DNA of 64,000 nucleotides from NCBI GenBank assembly GCA_905234835.1, contig CAJOIZ010000001.1:124001-188000 (forward strand), read 5' to 3'. The stretch comes from Paludibacteraceae bacterium. GTDB lineage: Bacteria; Bacteroidota; Bacteroidia; Bacteroidales; Paludibacteraceae. Below are positions 24,164-35,100 of the stretch, one piece after another. Numbering within the stretch: the stretch's first letter is position 1; each line of letters starts with the position of its first letter. Position numbers and translations under genes: made by a program. Below the pieces are notes generated by a model. The model was not told the DNA's origin. It saw nothing but the letters and a program-made list of their open reading frames with translations, and did not search any database.

Positions 24164-25852
24164 ATGTATGACCTGAAACAATATCTTCCTACGACCCGCA
24201 AGGAGATGCTGTTGCGCGGCTGGGACTATGCGGATGTGATATTGTTTTCGGGCGACGCATACATCGACCATCCGTCCTGTGGTGCGGCAGTGATAGGAAG
24301 GGTATTGGAGGATGCGGGGTACCGTGTAGCAATCGTGCCGCAGCCAGACTGGCGGGGCGACTACCGCGATTTCACGAAGTTGGGCAGACCGCGGCTGTTC
24401 TTCGGCGTTACGGCGGGTGCAATGGACTCAATGGTAAACCACTACACCGCCGCCCGCCGCAAGCGTTCGGACGACGCGTTCACCCCTGACGGGCAAGCGG
24501 GACACAGACCCGACTACTGCACAGTGACATACTGCCGGATTCTGCGCGAGCAGTTCGGGGACGTGCCTATAGTGATAGGCGGTATCGAAGCATCGATGCG
24601 CCGATTAGCGCATTACGACTACTGGCAGGACAAACTGATGCCTTCCATATTGGTTGACTCGAAAGCCGACTTGCTGGTGTATGGCATGGGCGAGAAGGCT
24701 ATGGAGGAGATAGCACGGCGCGGCATACAGCACGACATACCGCAGACAGCGTGGCTAAGCAACGGAGAAGAAGATTGGGATGACGGAGAGACAATCGTGC
24801 TGCATAATTATGAGGAGGAGCTGCGCGACAAACGCAAACATGCAGAGGACTTCCGCGTGATTGAAACGGAGTCAAACAAGCAACGGGCAAAGCGGCTCGT
24901 CCAGCAGACAGGCAGCGGGACAGTGGTGGTCAATCCGCCCTACCCCGCCCTGACACAAGCGGAGTTAGACCATATATATGACCTGCCGTACCAATACCTG
25001 CCACACCCCAAGTACCGAGACAAGCGCATACCGGCATACGAGATGATCCGTTTCTCGGTGTGCATCCACAGGGGCTGTTTCGGAGGTTGCGCCTTCTGCA
25101 CCATCTCGGCACACCAAGGGAAGCAGATCGTGTCACGCAGCAAGGAGAGCATCCTGCGGCAGATAGAGAAACTGCATCAGCTGCCAGACTGGAAAGGGTA
25201 CCTGAGCGACTTAGGCGGACCGTCCGCCAATATGTACGGCATAGAGGGCAAAGACAAGCGTCTATGCGAACAGTGCGCCCGCGCATCGTGTCTGCACCCG
25301 AAGATATGCAAGAACCTGAATAAGGATTTCAGCCGTCTGCTGGACTTATACCATACTGTGGACACGCTACCCTACATAAAGAAGTCGTTTATCGGATCGG
25401 GCATACGCTATGACCTGATGGACGAAGCATACGGTCGTGAAGTGATAGAAAAGCACGTGAGCGGCAGACTGAAAGTGGCACCAGAACACACGTCGGACGC
25501 GGTGCTGGGTTTGATGCGCAAGCCGTCCTGGGACGCCTATTTACGTTTCCGCGAGTTCTTCTACCGCGTGAACAAGGAATGCGGTCTAAGGCAACAACTG
25601 ATACCGTACTTTATTTCCTCCCATCCCGGCTGCACGGACAAGGACATGCGCGTATTGGCAGAGGAGACAAAACGGATGGGCTACCGCCCCGAACAGGTAC
25701 AAGACTTCACACCGACACCGATGACCCTCTCAACGACGATGTTCTACACGGGACTGAACCCATATACGATGGAAAAGGTGTATGTAGCCAAAACGGAGAA
25801 GGACAAACGGAGGCAGAACGGGTATTTCTTCTGGTGGAAGAAATACAGTTGA
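24164..25852 (+). CDS. YgiQ family radical SAM protein
   Basis: 562 residues, a bit shorter than the 600-750 usual for the family. N-terminal B12-like/UPF0313 region starts with YLPTTRKEM. The iron-sulphur motif is HRGCFGGCAFC near residue 305 (CX3CX2C), followed by TISAHQGKQIVSRS. Its reaction is not established. It starts 2 bp after dnaX and is probably co-transcribed. The C terminus ends RRQNGYFFWWKKYS, without the disordered Lys-rich tail common in other members. Confidence 0.9.
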   Translation: MYDLKQYLPTTRKEMLLRGWDYADVILFSGDAYIDHPSCGAAVIGRVLEDAGYRVAIVPQPDWRGDYRDFTKLGRPRLFFGVTAGAMDSMVNHYTAARRKRSDDAFTPDGQAGHRPDYCTVTYCRILREQFGDVPIVIGGIEASMRRLAHYDYWQDKLMPSILVDSKADLLVYGMGEKAMEEIARRGIQHDIPQTAWLSNGEEDWDDGETIVLHNYEEELRDKRKHAEDFRVIETESNKQRAKRLVQQTGSGTVVVNPPYPALTQAELDHIYDLPYQYLPHPKYRDKRIPAYEMIRFSVCIHRGCFGGCAFCTISAHQGKQIVSRSKESILRQIEKLHQLPDWKGYLSDLGGPSANMYGIEGKDKRLCEQCARASCLHPKICKNLNKDFSRLLDLYHTVDTLPYIKKSFIGSGIRYDLMDEAYGREVIEKHVSGRLKVAPEHTSDAVLGLMRKPSWDAYLRFREFFYRVNKECGLRQQLIPYFISSHPGCTDKDMRVLAEETKRMGYRPEQVQDFTPTPMTLSTTMFYTGLNPYTMEKVYVAKTEKDKRRQNGYFFWWKKYS

Positions 25853-25907
25853 ATGTTGAGAGTTGAGAGAAGTTTGATAGTTTATAGTTTATAGTTGACA
25901 GTTGAAA
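25853..25907. repeat. Heptameric repeat patch upstream of the M23 peptidase gene
   Basis: About 50 bp of GTTGAGA, GTTTATA, GTTGACA and GTTGAAA units. The ATG of the next gene follows the last GTTGAAA unit at once. Confidence 0.7.
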
Positions 25908-26873
25908 ATGAAACACAAATACAGAATCAATCCGGAGACGCTGGCATTGGAGCGCATAGAGCACGGCATCGTGTTCTGGCTGAAGCGTTCGGGGCAGTAC
26001 ATATTGGTGGGGCTGTTATTAGGTATAGTGTTCTTCTTCGTGTTCTTTATGATTTTTCCGTCCCCCCGCGAGAAGCAACTGATGGCACAGAAAGAGTCGT
26101 TGGAGGCACAGATGCAGATTATGGATCAAAAAGTGAACCAGATGCAGGTGGTGATGACAGATATGGCACAACGGGACGACAACCTATACCGCGTACTATT
26201 CGGAGCAGAGCCTATCCCGTTGGCTGTCCGCCAAGGGGCGACAAACAAAATATCCTACTACGAGGACCTCGCGCAGATGACCAACAGCCAATTAGCAGCA
26301 GACCTGCAGTTGAAGATCGACGTATTAGAAAGGGAGATGTATGTCCAGGCGAATTCGTTCAACGAAATCGTGGAGATGGCGAAGTCACAAGAGACAATGA
26401 TGGACAACATTCCCGCCATACAGCCGGTGCTGAACAAAGACCTGAAGCACGTGGCAAGCGGCTGGGGTTTCCGTATCCACCCCATCTACCACACCCGCAA
26501 GTTTCACTACGGCATGGACTTCTCCGCCAAGACCGGTACGGACGTGTTTGCCACAGGTAACGCGAAAGTGGTGTATGTGGGCTGGAGGCAAGGTTTCGGC
26601 AATACGGTGATATTAGACCATGGCTACGGCTACCAGACACTGTACGGGCATCTGTTCAAGTCACTGGTGCGCGTAGGTCAGAAAGTGCAGCGCGGCGATG
26701 TCATCGCGCTCGTGGGCAACACAGGCGCGTCGGTGGGTCCCCACCTGCACTATGAGGTGCACCAGAACGGACGACCCGTCGATCCGCGCAACTACTACTT
26801 CATCGACCTCAATCCCGAAGAGTACGACAAGATGGTACAAATGTCGAACAACTTCGGTCAGACATTCGACTAA
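25908..26873 (+). CDS. M23 family metallopeptidase, membrane-anchored
   Basis: 321 residues from the ATG at 25908; an in-frame TTG at 25902 would add two residues but is less likely. A membrane helix lies at about 29-50 (YILVGLLLGIVFFFVFFMIF), followed by a coiled-coil region to about 120 and a helical linker. The LytM/M23 domain is at about 190-300: HYGMDFSAK supplies the first zinc His and Asp, and GPHLHYEVH the HxH pair. All zinc ligands are present, so it is probably an active murein endopeptidase at the inner-membrane face. The coiled-coil plus M23 plan resembles cell-division and shape-related factors. typA follows 41 bp later. Confidence 0.9.
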   Translation: MKHKYRINPETLALERIEHGIVFWLKRSGQYILVGLLLGIVFFFVFFMIFPSPREKQLMAQKESLEAQMQIMDQKVNQMQVVMTDMAQRDDNLYRVLFGAEPIPLAVRQGATNKISYYEDLAQMTNSQLAADLQLKIDVLEREMYVQANSFNEIVEMAKSQETMMDNIPAIQPVLNKDLKHVASGWGFRIHPIYHTRKFHYGMDFSAKTGTDVFATGNAKVVYVGWRQGFGNTVILDHGYGYQTLYGHLFKSLVRVGQKVQRGDVIALVGNTGASVGPHLHYEVHQNGRPVDPRNYYFIDLNPEEYDKMVQMSNNFGQTFD

Positions 26874-26914
26874 CCACATAAATACCCAGACAATAAAAAC
26901 AAACACACAGATAT

Positions 26915-28723
26915 ATGCAAAAGATTCGTAACATAGCGATTATCGCTCACGTCGATCACGGCAAGACGACGCTGGTTGACAAGATGCTCTACACAGCGAA
27001 GGTGGTGGAAAAGTCCCGTCAGGAAGGTGTAGAGGACAAGGAGTTGATATTAGACAACAACGACCTTGAGCGCGAGCGGGGCATCACCATTCTCGCCAAG
27101 AACGTGAGCATCGAATATAAAGACTACAAGATAAACATTATAGACACTCCGGGGCACGCGGACTTCGGCGGTGAGGTGGAACGCGTACTGAACATGGCAG
27201 ACGGCGTGCTGCTATTAGTGGACGCTTTCGAGGGTCCGATGCCACAAACACGGTTCGTGCTGCAGAAAGCATTGGAGCTTAACCTCAAGCCCATCGTGGT
27301 TATCAACAAGGTGGATAAACTGAACTGCCGTCCCGACGAGGTGCAGGAGGCCGTGTTCGACCTGATGGTGAACCTGAACGCCACTGACGACCAATTGGAT
27401 TTCCAGACCATCTACGGCAGCGCTAAGAATGGCTGGATGAGTACCGACTGGCGCAAACCGACAACCGACCTGACGGCACTGATGGATGCCATCATTGAGT
27501 ATATACCCGAACCGGAGATGTTGGAAGGCACACCGCAGATGCTTATCACATCTTTGGACTACAATCCATACGTGGGACGTATAGCAGTAGGTCGCGTTCA
27601 TCGCGGCGAACTGCGCGACGGGCAGACCGTGATGCTCTGCAAGAAAGACGGAGAAAAGGTCCGCACCAAGATAAAGGAACTGCACACGTTCAAGGGAATG
27701 GGACACGTGAAGACAGACGCTGTGAAGAGCGGCGATATCTGCGCGCTAATCGGCATAGAGGGTTTCGAGATAGGCGACACTATATGCGATGCGGAGAATC
27801 CCGAACCGCTGCAGCCGATTGCCATAGACGAGCCTACAATGTCGATGGTATTCACCATCAACGACTCGCCTTTCTTCGGCAAGGACGGCAAGTACGTCAC
27901 CTCGCGCCATATCCACAACCGCCTGATGAAGGAGCTGGAGAAGAACCTCGCTTTGCGTGTGGAGCCGAGCCAGAGCGACTCATCATGGCAAGTGTTCGGG
28001 CGCGGCGTGCTACATCTAAGCGTACTGATTGAGACCATGCGCCGCGAAGGATATGAGTTGCAGGTAGGCCAGCCGCAGGTAATCATCAAAGAGATAGACG
28101 GCGTGAAGTGCGAGCCGGTAGAACAACTGACCGTGAACACTCCCGACGAGTGCAGCGGCAAAATCATTGAGTTCGTCACTGTTCACAAGGGCGAGATGAC
28201 CAAGATGGAATTAGTGAACGACCGTGTGCAACTTGAGTTCACCATCCCGTCGCGCGGCATATTAGGTATGCGCACGTACGTGATGAACGTATCGGCAGGC
28301 GAGGCAATCATGGCGCACCGTTTCCTTGAGTACCAACCCTACAAGGGGGATATGCCTATCCGCACCAACGGCAGTCTGATAGCGATGGAAGGCGGTCAGG
28401 CATCGGCTTACGCCTTGGACAAGCTGCAGGACAGAGGGCGCTTCTTCATCAATCCGGGCGAAGAGGTCTATGCGGGTCAGGTGGTAGGCGAGAACGCCAA
28501 AGAGGGCGACATCGTAATAAACGTGGTGAAAGCAAAGAACCTGACGAACATGCGCTCCAAGTCGGCTGATGACAAGGCGGTGCTGCCACCGGCAATCAAG
28601 TTCTCATTGGAAGAGGCGTTGGAGTACATCAAGATAGACGAGTATGTGGAAGTGACGCCTCACGCTATGCGCATACGCAAGATTATCCTTGACGAGTTAG
28701 AACGCAAACGCGCCAACCGGTGA
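26915..28723 (+). CDS. typA: Translational GTPase TypA/BipA
   Basis: 602 residues, the normal length. G1 is [10 protein letters not shown] near residue 12, the switch I region contains ERERGITI, G3 is [16 protein letters not shown]4 is NKVDKL. The C-terminal TypA-specific domain includes [20 protein letters not shown] and the conserved region [17 protein letters not shown]. It binds ribosomes and assists 50S assembly and stress growth. A strong terminator lies 20 bp after the stop. Confidence 0.97.
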   Translation: MQKIRNIAIIAHVDHGKTTLVDKMLYTAKVVEKSRQEGVEDKELILDNNDLERERGITILAKNVSIEYKDYKINIIDTPGHADFGGEVERVLNMADGVLLLVDAFEGPMPQTRFVLQKALELNLKPIVVINKVDKLNCRPDEVQEAVFDLMVNLNATDDQLDFQTIYGSAKNGWMSTDWRKPTTDLTALMDAIIEYIPEPEMLEGTPQMLITSLDYNPYVGRIAVGRVHRGELRDGQTVMLCKKDGEKVRTKIKELHTFKGMGHVKTDAVKSGDICALIGIEGFEIGDTICDAENPEPLQPIAIDEPTMSMVFTINDSPFFGKDGKYVTSRHIHNRLMKELEKNLALRVEPSQSDSSWQVFGRGVLHLSVLIETMRREGYELQVGQPQVIIKEIDGVKCEPVEQLTVNTPDECSGKIIEFVTVHKGEMTKMELVNDRVQLEFTIPSRGILGMRTYVMNVSAGEAIMAHRFLEYQPYKGDMPIRTNGSLIAMEGGQASAYALDKLQDRGRFFINPGEEVYAGQVVGENAKEGDIVINVVKAKNLTNMRSKSADDKAVLPPAIKFSLEEALEYIKIDEYVEVTPHAMRIRKIILDELERKRANR

Positions 28724-28743
28724 TACTCTAATACAAGACACAA

Positions 28744-28777
28744 GAAACGACATACGCAGACCGTATGTCGTTTCTTT
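28744..28777. terminator. Shared bidirectional terminator between typA and the 121-residue protein gene
   Basis: A perfect 13-bp stem GAAACGACATACG/CGTATGTCGTTTC (28744-28756 with 28762-28774) with a 5-nt loop. TTTAT follows on the plus strand and TTGTG on the minus strand; the two flanking genes converge on it. Confidence 0.85.
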
Positions 28778-28796
28778 ATGCCAGTCAGGGAATCTG

Positions 28797-29162
28797 TCAG
28801 GTTTTCTTCCTGCGGCGGATGAAGAAGAAATATGCCGCTGCCATCAGGAGCAGAATATAGGGTTCTTCGCCAACAGGTGTAACTATTACTTCGCCTACGC
28901 CGGGATCATCTTCTCCGGGGTTTTCACCCCAGCCACTACGGTACGGACCATAATTCTTTCCATACGTTACAGGCATACCGGCATCCTGTGCCGAAGGCGT
29001 ATTGTCCAATAACGGGGAGGTGGACTGGAACCTATAGTCCGCCGGATTTACATTATCATCATACGACGGCGTGAATGCCCATGCAGATGATAGAGAAAAT
29101 TCCATAAGCATGATCATCCCTATCACAATCATCCATCTGTACATATTGAATCGTCTCTTCAT
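28797..29162 (-). CDS. Small secreted protein with C-terminal membrane anchor
   Basis: 121 residues. There is an N-terminal signal segment (IVIGMIMLMEFSLSSAWA), a short Asp/Gly/Pro-rich middle, and a C terminus made of a Pro-Val-Gly-Glu-Glu-Pro motif, a hydrophobic stretch (YILLLMAAAYFFFI) and RRRKK. This motif-helix-basic layout resembles sortase-like or exosortase sorting signals, but no matching enzyme is in the window. It starts 3 bp after the stop of the giant protein, so the two are made together, and it may be an anchor or assembly partner. I do not recognise a named family. Confidence 0.65.
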   Translation of the reverse strand: MKRRFNMYRWMIVIGMIMLMEFSLSSAWAFTPSYDDNVNPADYRFQSTSPLLDNTPSAQDAGMPVTYGKNYGPYRSGWGENPGEDDPGVGEVIVTPVGEEPYILLLMAAAYFFFIRRRKKT

Positions 29163-29165
29163 TGT

Positions 29166-32100
29166 TTATTGAATTTTTTGTCCTACTGTTGTATAGATAT
29201 GTCCGTTGCGGAGGATGAACACATGTCCATCTTTGACTATCTTGACTACTTGCTGTTCATCAGCAGCATTGTACTCCATTCCTGTGGGGATAACGGGTTT
29301 ACCCGTCTGTTCATCGGGATTATAGCCCGGACGTCGGATATAATACCTTATCTCGTGGTTCTGCTGCGGTGTCACTATATTGATGCATATACCGTCTATA
29401 ATCGGATATTCGGTTTCGGTCAGCGCATCGTAGAGTACGAGCTGTCCGTCAATATTATTGACCCCAGTGAACCAAAGACGGGTAACCGGGTCGAACGGCA
29501 GGTCGCTCATATAGAAGGATATGGGCACACACAGAATTTCGTCACGCAAGTCAATACTGAGTCCGGAAGTACCCTCTACTGCGTAGATATTAAACGGCGT
29601 AGCGGGGGCAGATGTAGCGGAGTAGTTGTCAATATTGATGGTTGACAGAATTGCGTCCTCACCTTTGATAATATCAGCGTGGTAACCTTGTCCGAGCAAG
29701 AGGCGCGTGTCACAGCGCGATGACACGGCGTTGGTCGCAGTGACAGTCATAATCGCTTTTGGCGGGAGAACTCTCTTTCCTCTCGCTGAAGGTACAAGTT
29801 CCAATTCTGCACGAATAACCTGGTCAGCCGCCGTGACAATACGGCTGGTATTGACCGTGACATTGAGCGCTGTGGCAGCATCGTCTTTCTTCTTGACAAC
29901 TATTCCGTGCATCGGCGGTAAGTAGCGTGTCAGCGAGGTGATGGTGTCCGTCTCAGTAAGGGCTTCTTTCGTAATGGTATAATACTGACCGTTCGTACCG
30001 ATATACCCTATCTCTTCTTCAAGGAGTGTCTTGTTGTCCGCTATGAATCCCCAGATGTCGATATATCCCATAGTGGGGTTACCGAAGACGAAGGTAGTAG
30101 CCGCCGTACCATTAGAGAGTGTGTAACTCTGGTTGGTAGCCTCTTTACCCGGGTAGAACGCCAACTTGCCCACGTTGCCCGCTTCGCTCGCACTCTTTGC
30201 ACGCAAAGCACGCAGGTTGGACTCATAGAGATCCCATACCTTATCGCCGAACTGGGTGTAGTAATAGTAAATGTCATCGTTCTTGGGGAGACGCACCACT
30301 GCATCGTCGCCTGATTTGGTGCGACCGAGAACCGCCCATCCTTGTGCCGGCTGGAGTGTGAGCGAGAGGGCGTTGGTCACTTTCGACCACTCGGCAGCCT
30401 CGGTCTTAAGTGTATCAATAGCCGTTCCTTTACTCTGGCGGATAGCATCCTTGTTGTATAGCGAGAGGTAGAAGGTAGCATTACCCGTGTTATAATTACG
30501 TCCTGACGCATCAAACTCACCTACACTCCACGTGTGAACATCGTGGGTCAGCTCTGCTTCGGACATATAGAGGTCGCCAGATAGCATACCTTCTACAGGT
30601 GCGGAGCGCAGTGCCCATTTGTTATGGGGTGTGGTCAAGTCGGCAATGACGCTGTCGTAAGCCAACCGCTGCTGCTGGCTGAGAGCAGCCCCAGAGAGGA
30701 AGCGGATGGAGTGGCACGTGTTGTACTCGAAGCCTACCTGCTTGATAGAATCGGACGAAGGTATGCTTGCGGGGTCAGGCAATACGGGATACGGTTTTCC
30801 GTCCGTCATAGGCGGTATAACCACATAGGTAGATGACAGAGGAGCAAAGCGTGCGTCTTCGTGGATAGGCGTATTGGTCTGAACCAAACCAATCCAGTTG
30901 TCGGGATTGTTCCAGCGGTTGTCTTCTCCCTGCGGGTCCCAACGCAGGTAATCGGGCACAACACCTACGGTAAAGGGCACCGTACCTACAGGACATTCTT
31001 CGAGACCTGCCCAAGAAGACTGACCGAAGGTGGTCATCATCTGAATACCGAAAGTATAGTGGTAACCCGGGCGCATCGGGTAGTTGTTAGAGGGTGCAGG
31101 AATGAGGCGGAGCGTATCATTTCCGTTTTGGTAGTACCCTACATTTTCCGCGTCCTTGTTCCATTTTCTATCCGGCATCAGCGAGATGGTATGTACACCT
31201 TCACGGTAATTGGGGTCATTGGTAGATAGGAACATAATAGTATCCAGAGCCACCCTCTGAGAAGTAGTACCCTCGAAGAGCATGAGCGAGTCAATAGGAA
31301 TAGCAAACTCGGTATTGGCTTTCTGCGCATTGGCGAGTACCACTACAGGATACTGTGATTCTTCTTCTGTACGGTTCAGACCACCGATAATCATCGGGAT
31401 ACCTCCACCGAGACTTGATTCGAGTGCTATCTGTACAGGAGTAGGACATACATCTATATCCAGATGCTGCAAAAGCTCCGAACCCGTTCCCGGAATGGGG
31501 AAGATGGTATATTGTACGGTAGCATCGACCGGTGTGACGATGGTCAGGTTGGGCTGGTAGAGTATGAGGAAGCCGTTGTTGACCAAGTTTTGGAGGATAG
31601 TATAAGGATTCAGATGCGGATCCGAGAGAGCCACACCTCTCTCCAATTGTATGCGTTCCATTTCGGCTCTGCTGACTTCGGAGAGTGTACGGGCGTGCTG
31701 ATTGGTGTTCTCCGTACCAAATTCGTTTTCGGCGCGAAGAATCTCCTTCACCACTTTCATAATGTCGCTGTACTTGTACCCGTAGCGTGCCAGGCTGGAG
31801 ACTTCGGCTGTATCGCCATAGAGCAACCAGTCGTTGACGCAAGAACCAGTTATTTCCTGCGGTGCCGCGTGGTCAAGGAGCAACGTACCTTTGACGTGGA
31901 GAGATACTTCATAGGTGGTGTTGGCACACATGTTCGTTACTTCCTTGTCGGGTTGTTCTTCTCCGTTAAGGGTAAGCATCATACGGTTGCGCACTTTGAG
32001 TTCGCGCGTCAAAGCGCAGCGGCTTCCCAAGAGTTCGTGATAGGAACCTGCCATGTGCACCACATAGGTATTGTCGGACACCATCTTAGCCGTATGAATA

Positions 32101-35100
32101 ACGTACATTACAGGACGTATGGAGTCGTCAAGGTGCTCATAGATATAGCCTTTACGGAATACTTCACCTCCGGCATCCAGTGTGCGCTCGAACTTGTAAA
32201 TAAGTTCCTGCAGGTTGGCGAATACCGAGTCTTCATCTACGGGGTGGTAGTAACGGTCCGGCATAGGAATCTTACCATAGATCGTATCCTGCTCACCCGG
32301 ACCGGCAGCGGGACATATATGTTCGTCATAGTAATGGTCTTCCAATGCAACGAAAGTGGAGTCCTCTTCCGGTGTAATCTCCTGGATGGTGTAATACTCA
32401 TTACCGGCTACATATACGTCTTCGGTGAATCCCTGGTAGTCCACACGGAGTACGACGTGGGTAAGCGAGTCGTTCTCGTGGTCCGCCTTACAGGTTGTGT
32501 TAGCCTGATAAACCATCAACGGGGGTTTGGTAGCGAAGATGCACATATCGTCAATGATGAAGTCGTTACCGTCATCGTTGGACGCCATATTGGTAACGCG
32601 TACGCGGAAGTTGTTGTAGTTCTTTTCCTGCTCAATGGGGAAGAAGATCTGGTACCACTTATTAGTAGGCGCAAGGTCACCTGTCATATAGGAAGTGATA
32701 TCCTCCCACGTATTACCATCCAACGAACCTTGTACTGCGAAGACGAAGTTCGGGCACGCTTTACCTGTCTGGTTCATAGGATTGGCTACATATCCTGAGA
32801 AGTACATTTTCTGTCCTTCGCAGAGGTGTGATTCGAGAGAGAGTGCGGCGACCTGACCTGCGGATGACATACCGTCGCAGAAGATCATATATCCGTTTTC
32901 GGCACCACCGTGCTGCTCCATCTTATGCCAATAGGAACCAAAGTCCGGAATACGGTTGATGAGGTTGTACTCACCCATATTAGCGAGGTTCGTCAAGCCG
33001 CTCTTATTATGCGGACGGTTATCCGGCAGATCGGCAGTCCTCGGATAGGCGAAACCGTATGAGGCGTCCGTCCACGGCAGAGGATTAGGATAAACCGTGT
33101 ATTCGGCACCGGGTTTGTTGTAATCGAAGTTCAGACGCTCCAGTACCTCGAAGTTCTGCTCTATCTCGTCGTTAGGGATAATGGCTTTGTCCACGCCGCC
33201 TACTTTCGTCTCGAGTTTCGGACCATATTTATCGGGGCGATGGTAAATGATAGTGTAGCGGCAGATATTGAACCAGTAGAGGCCATTTTTATTCTCCGTT
33301 ACCGTAGCATCATCGGTGTCATCGGAGAATGTGGAATTCACACTGCGTGAGCGCAGGCAGTAAATGACGGTATCGTTATCGCGTCCAGCAGGAATAGTAC
33401 CTTTAGCAGGCACGTTCAGGAAGTCATTCTCCTCCGTAACAGAATGCGAGCAGGAGGTGTACGTTTGAGTACGGGGATTATAAGTGTACCAACCGCACTC
33501 GACATCCCATCCTCCGCACCAGATCATAGAATCCTGACGCACTGGATTTCCTTCCCACGTAGCCCAGTTGTCATCGCGCATATAGTAGCCCAAGAGCGAC
33601 TCGGAGTGCAGACCTTTCTTGATATTGTCGTAGTTATATCGTTGTTCGGTCTTAAGGAGCAGACGGTTGCCAGTAGGAGCCATAACCGTATGGTCTTCCA
33701 TATATTTCAGGTTGCGAGAAGAGGAAGCGATGGTGTCTTTGTATCCCTCCATGATTTGCGCCATCTCTGTCCACGGGTGGAGTTCATAAACTTCACGCAA
33801 GGAGAGTGTCGGTTCGATAATCTTCTGCATGGTATCCAACTTAGCAGTGTCCACCTGGTTGATGTCTTTCATAGAGAGCGGGAGGTTATCGTAATAGACA
33901 CTGAGGTCCACCGCATAGGTTTCAACCGCTTTGTTCTGAGGCGGGAAGAGCATAGGAGCTTTGGAAGGCGGGTCTTTACGTGCGCCATAGTCTTGTGAGG
34001 GTACATGGAAGACTGTATAGCGTCCCTGCGTAACGAGTTTCTTACCCAAAGCATGGTTGTCCTCGTCAATCCAAACGGAGTCGCCGATGGTACGGAAGGC
34101 GAAGTTCCATTTACCAGTATTGACAGGTGCGGTCTGCCATCTCGCTGCAGGAATATCGGTATCCTCTTCACCCGGTTGGAGCGAATGCCACCGCCACCAT
34201 CCGTAGAAGTTCCGTTCACGTATAGGCAGTTCGACGCGCTGGTCGGTTGACTGTGCAGCGTTAGAGGGGTTGTAGTAATAGATAATATTCTTATTCTCAT
34301 GTACCTGCTGTATTCCATCCACGAGCGGTTGTCCGGAAGCGCCTTTAGAGTGAATGAGTACCTGGTTGTTGGCATACTGGAATCGGCTTAACTGGGCTAC
34401 GCCGACGCGGAAGTTAACGAAGCGGAATCTGTCGTTTACATTCATTGCGTAGGCAAGATAGAGTGTAGCGGAGCGCGGGGAGCGGATACCGTTGCCCAAG
34501 CAGCGTACGGTGATGGTATTGGCACCTTTGCTGCTTATCTCGCACCAGTCGGGACTATTACCATACTCGTCAAGGAGTCGTATTTCGGCGAGGTCCACAT
34601 CGGTGAAGTCCATAAGGGATGTATGGTCATCGCTTTCACCGGTATAAGAAACGACTTCGTTGTCGGTACCGAGTATGTGTGTACCGAAGCGGTGGTCGGT
34701 AGAGAAAGAGAACGTATGCTCGTCGTTGACTCCTGCAAGGATATCAGAGGGGAATACATAGTTGTATTCGTCGTTACCAACCACACAGATGAGCGAGTCG
34801 TAAGGCACAGAATGGTAGGTTTTGCGTATGAGCGGAATTTTGAGGTGTGCATCGTCAATAGAAGTATAACTGCTCCATTTGTCCTTGAAGCGATAAACAG
34901 GAGCATCGTTTTGGAGTGAGAGCAGCACATCGAGCGTGTCCACTATGTCCACGAAAGGTCCTGTACCTGCGGGATAGCGTACTTCGGTAGGACTATCTCC
35001 TGCGGGAGTGACAGTAGTAACGAGTGTACCGGCATTGGTTGAAATGCCCAAACCGCTTGCATTATTAGCGAAACGGCTGTCGGAGACAAGAGTGATAGCA

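Noticed and set aside
31464..32798. 444-codon plus-strand ORF opposite the giant protein gene
   Set aside because: It lies wholly inside the minus-strand gene with good protein character and shows no domain or promoter of its own.
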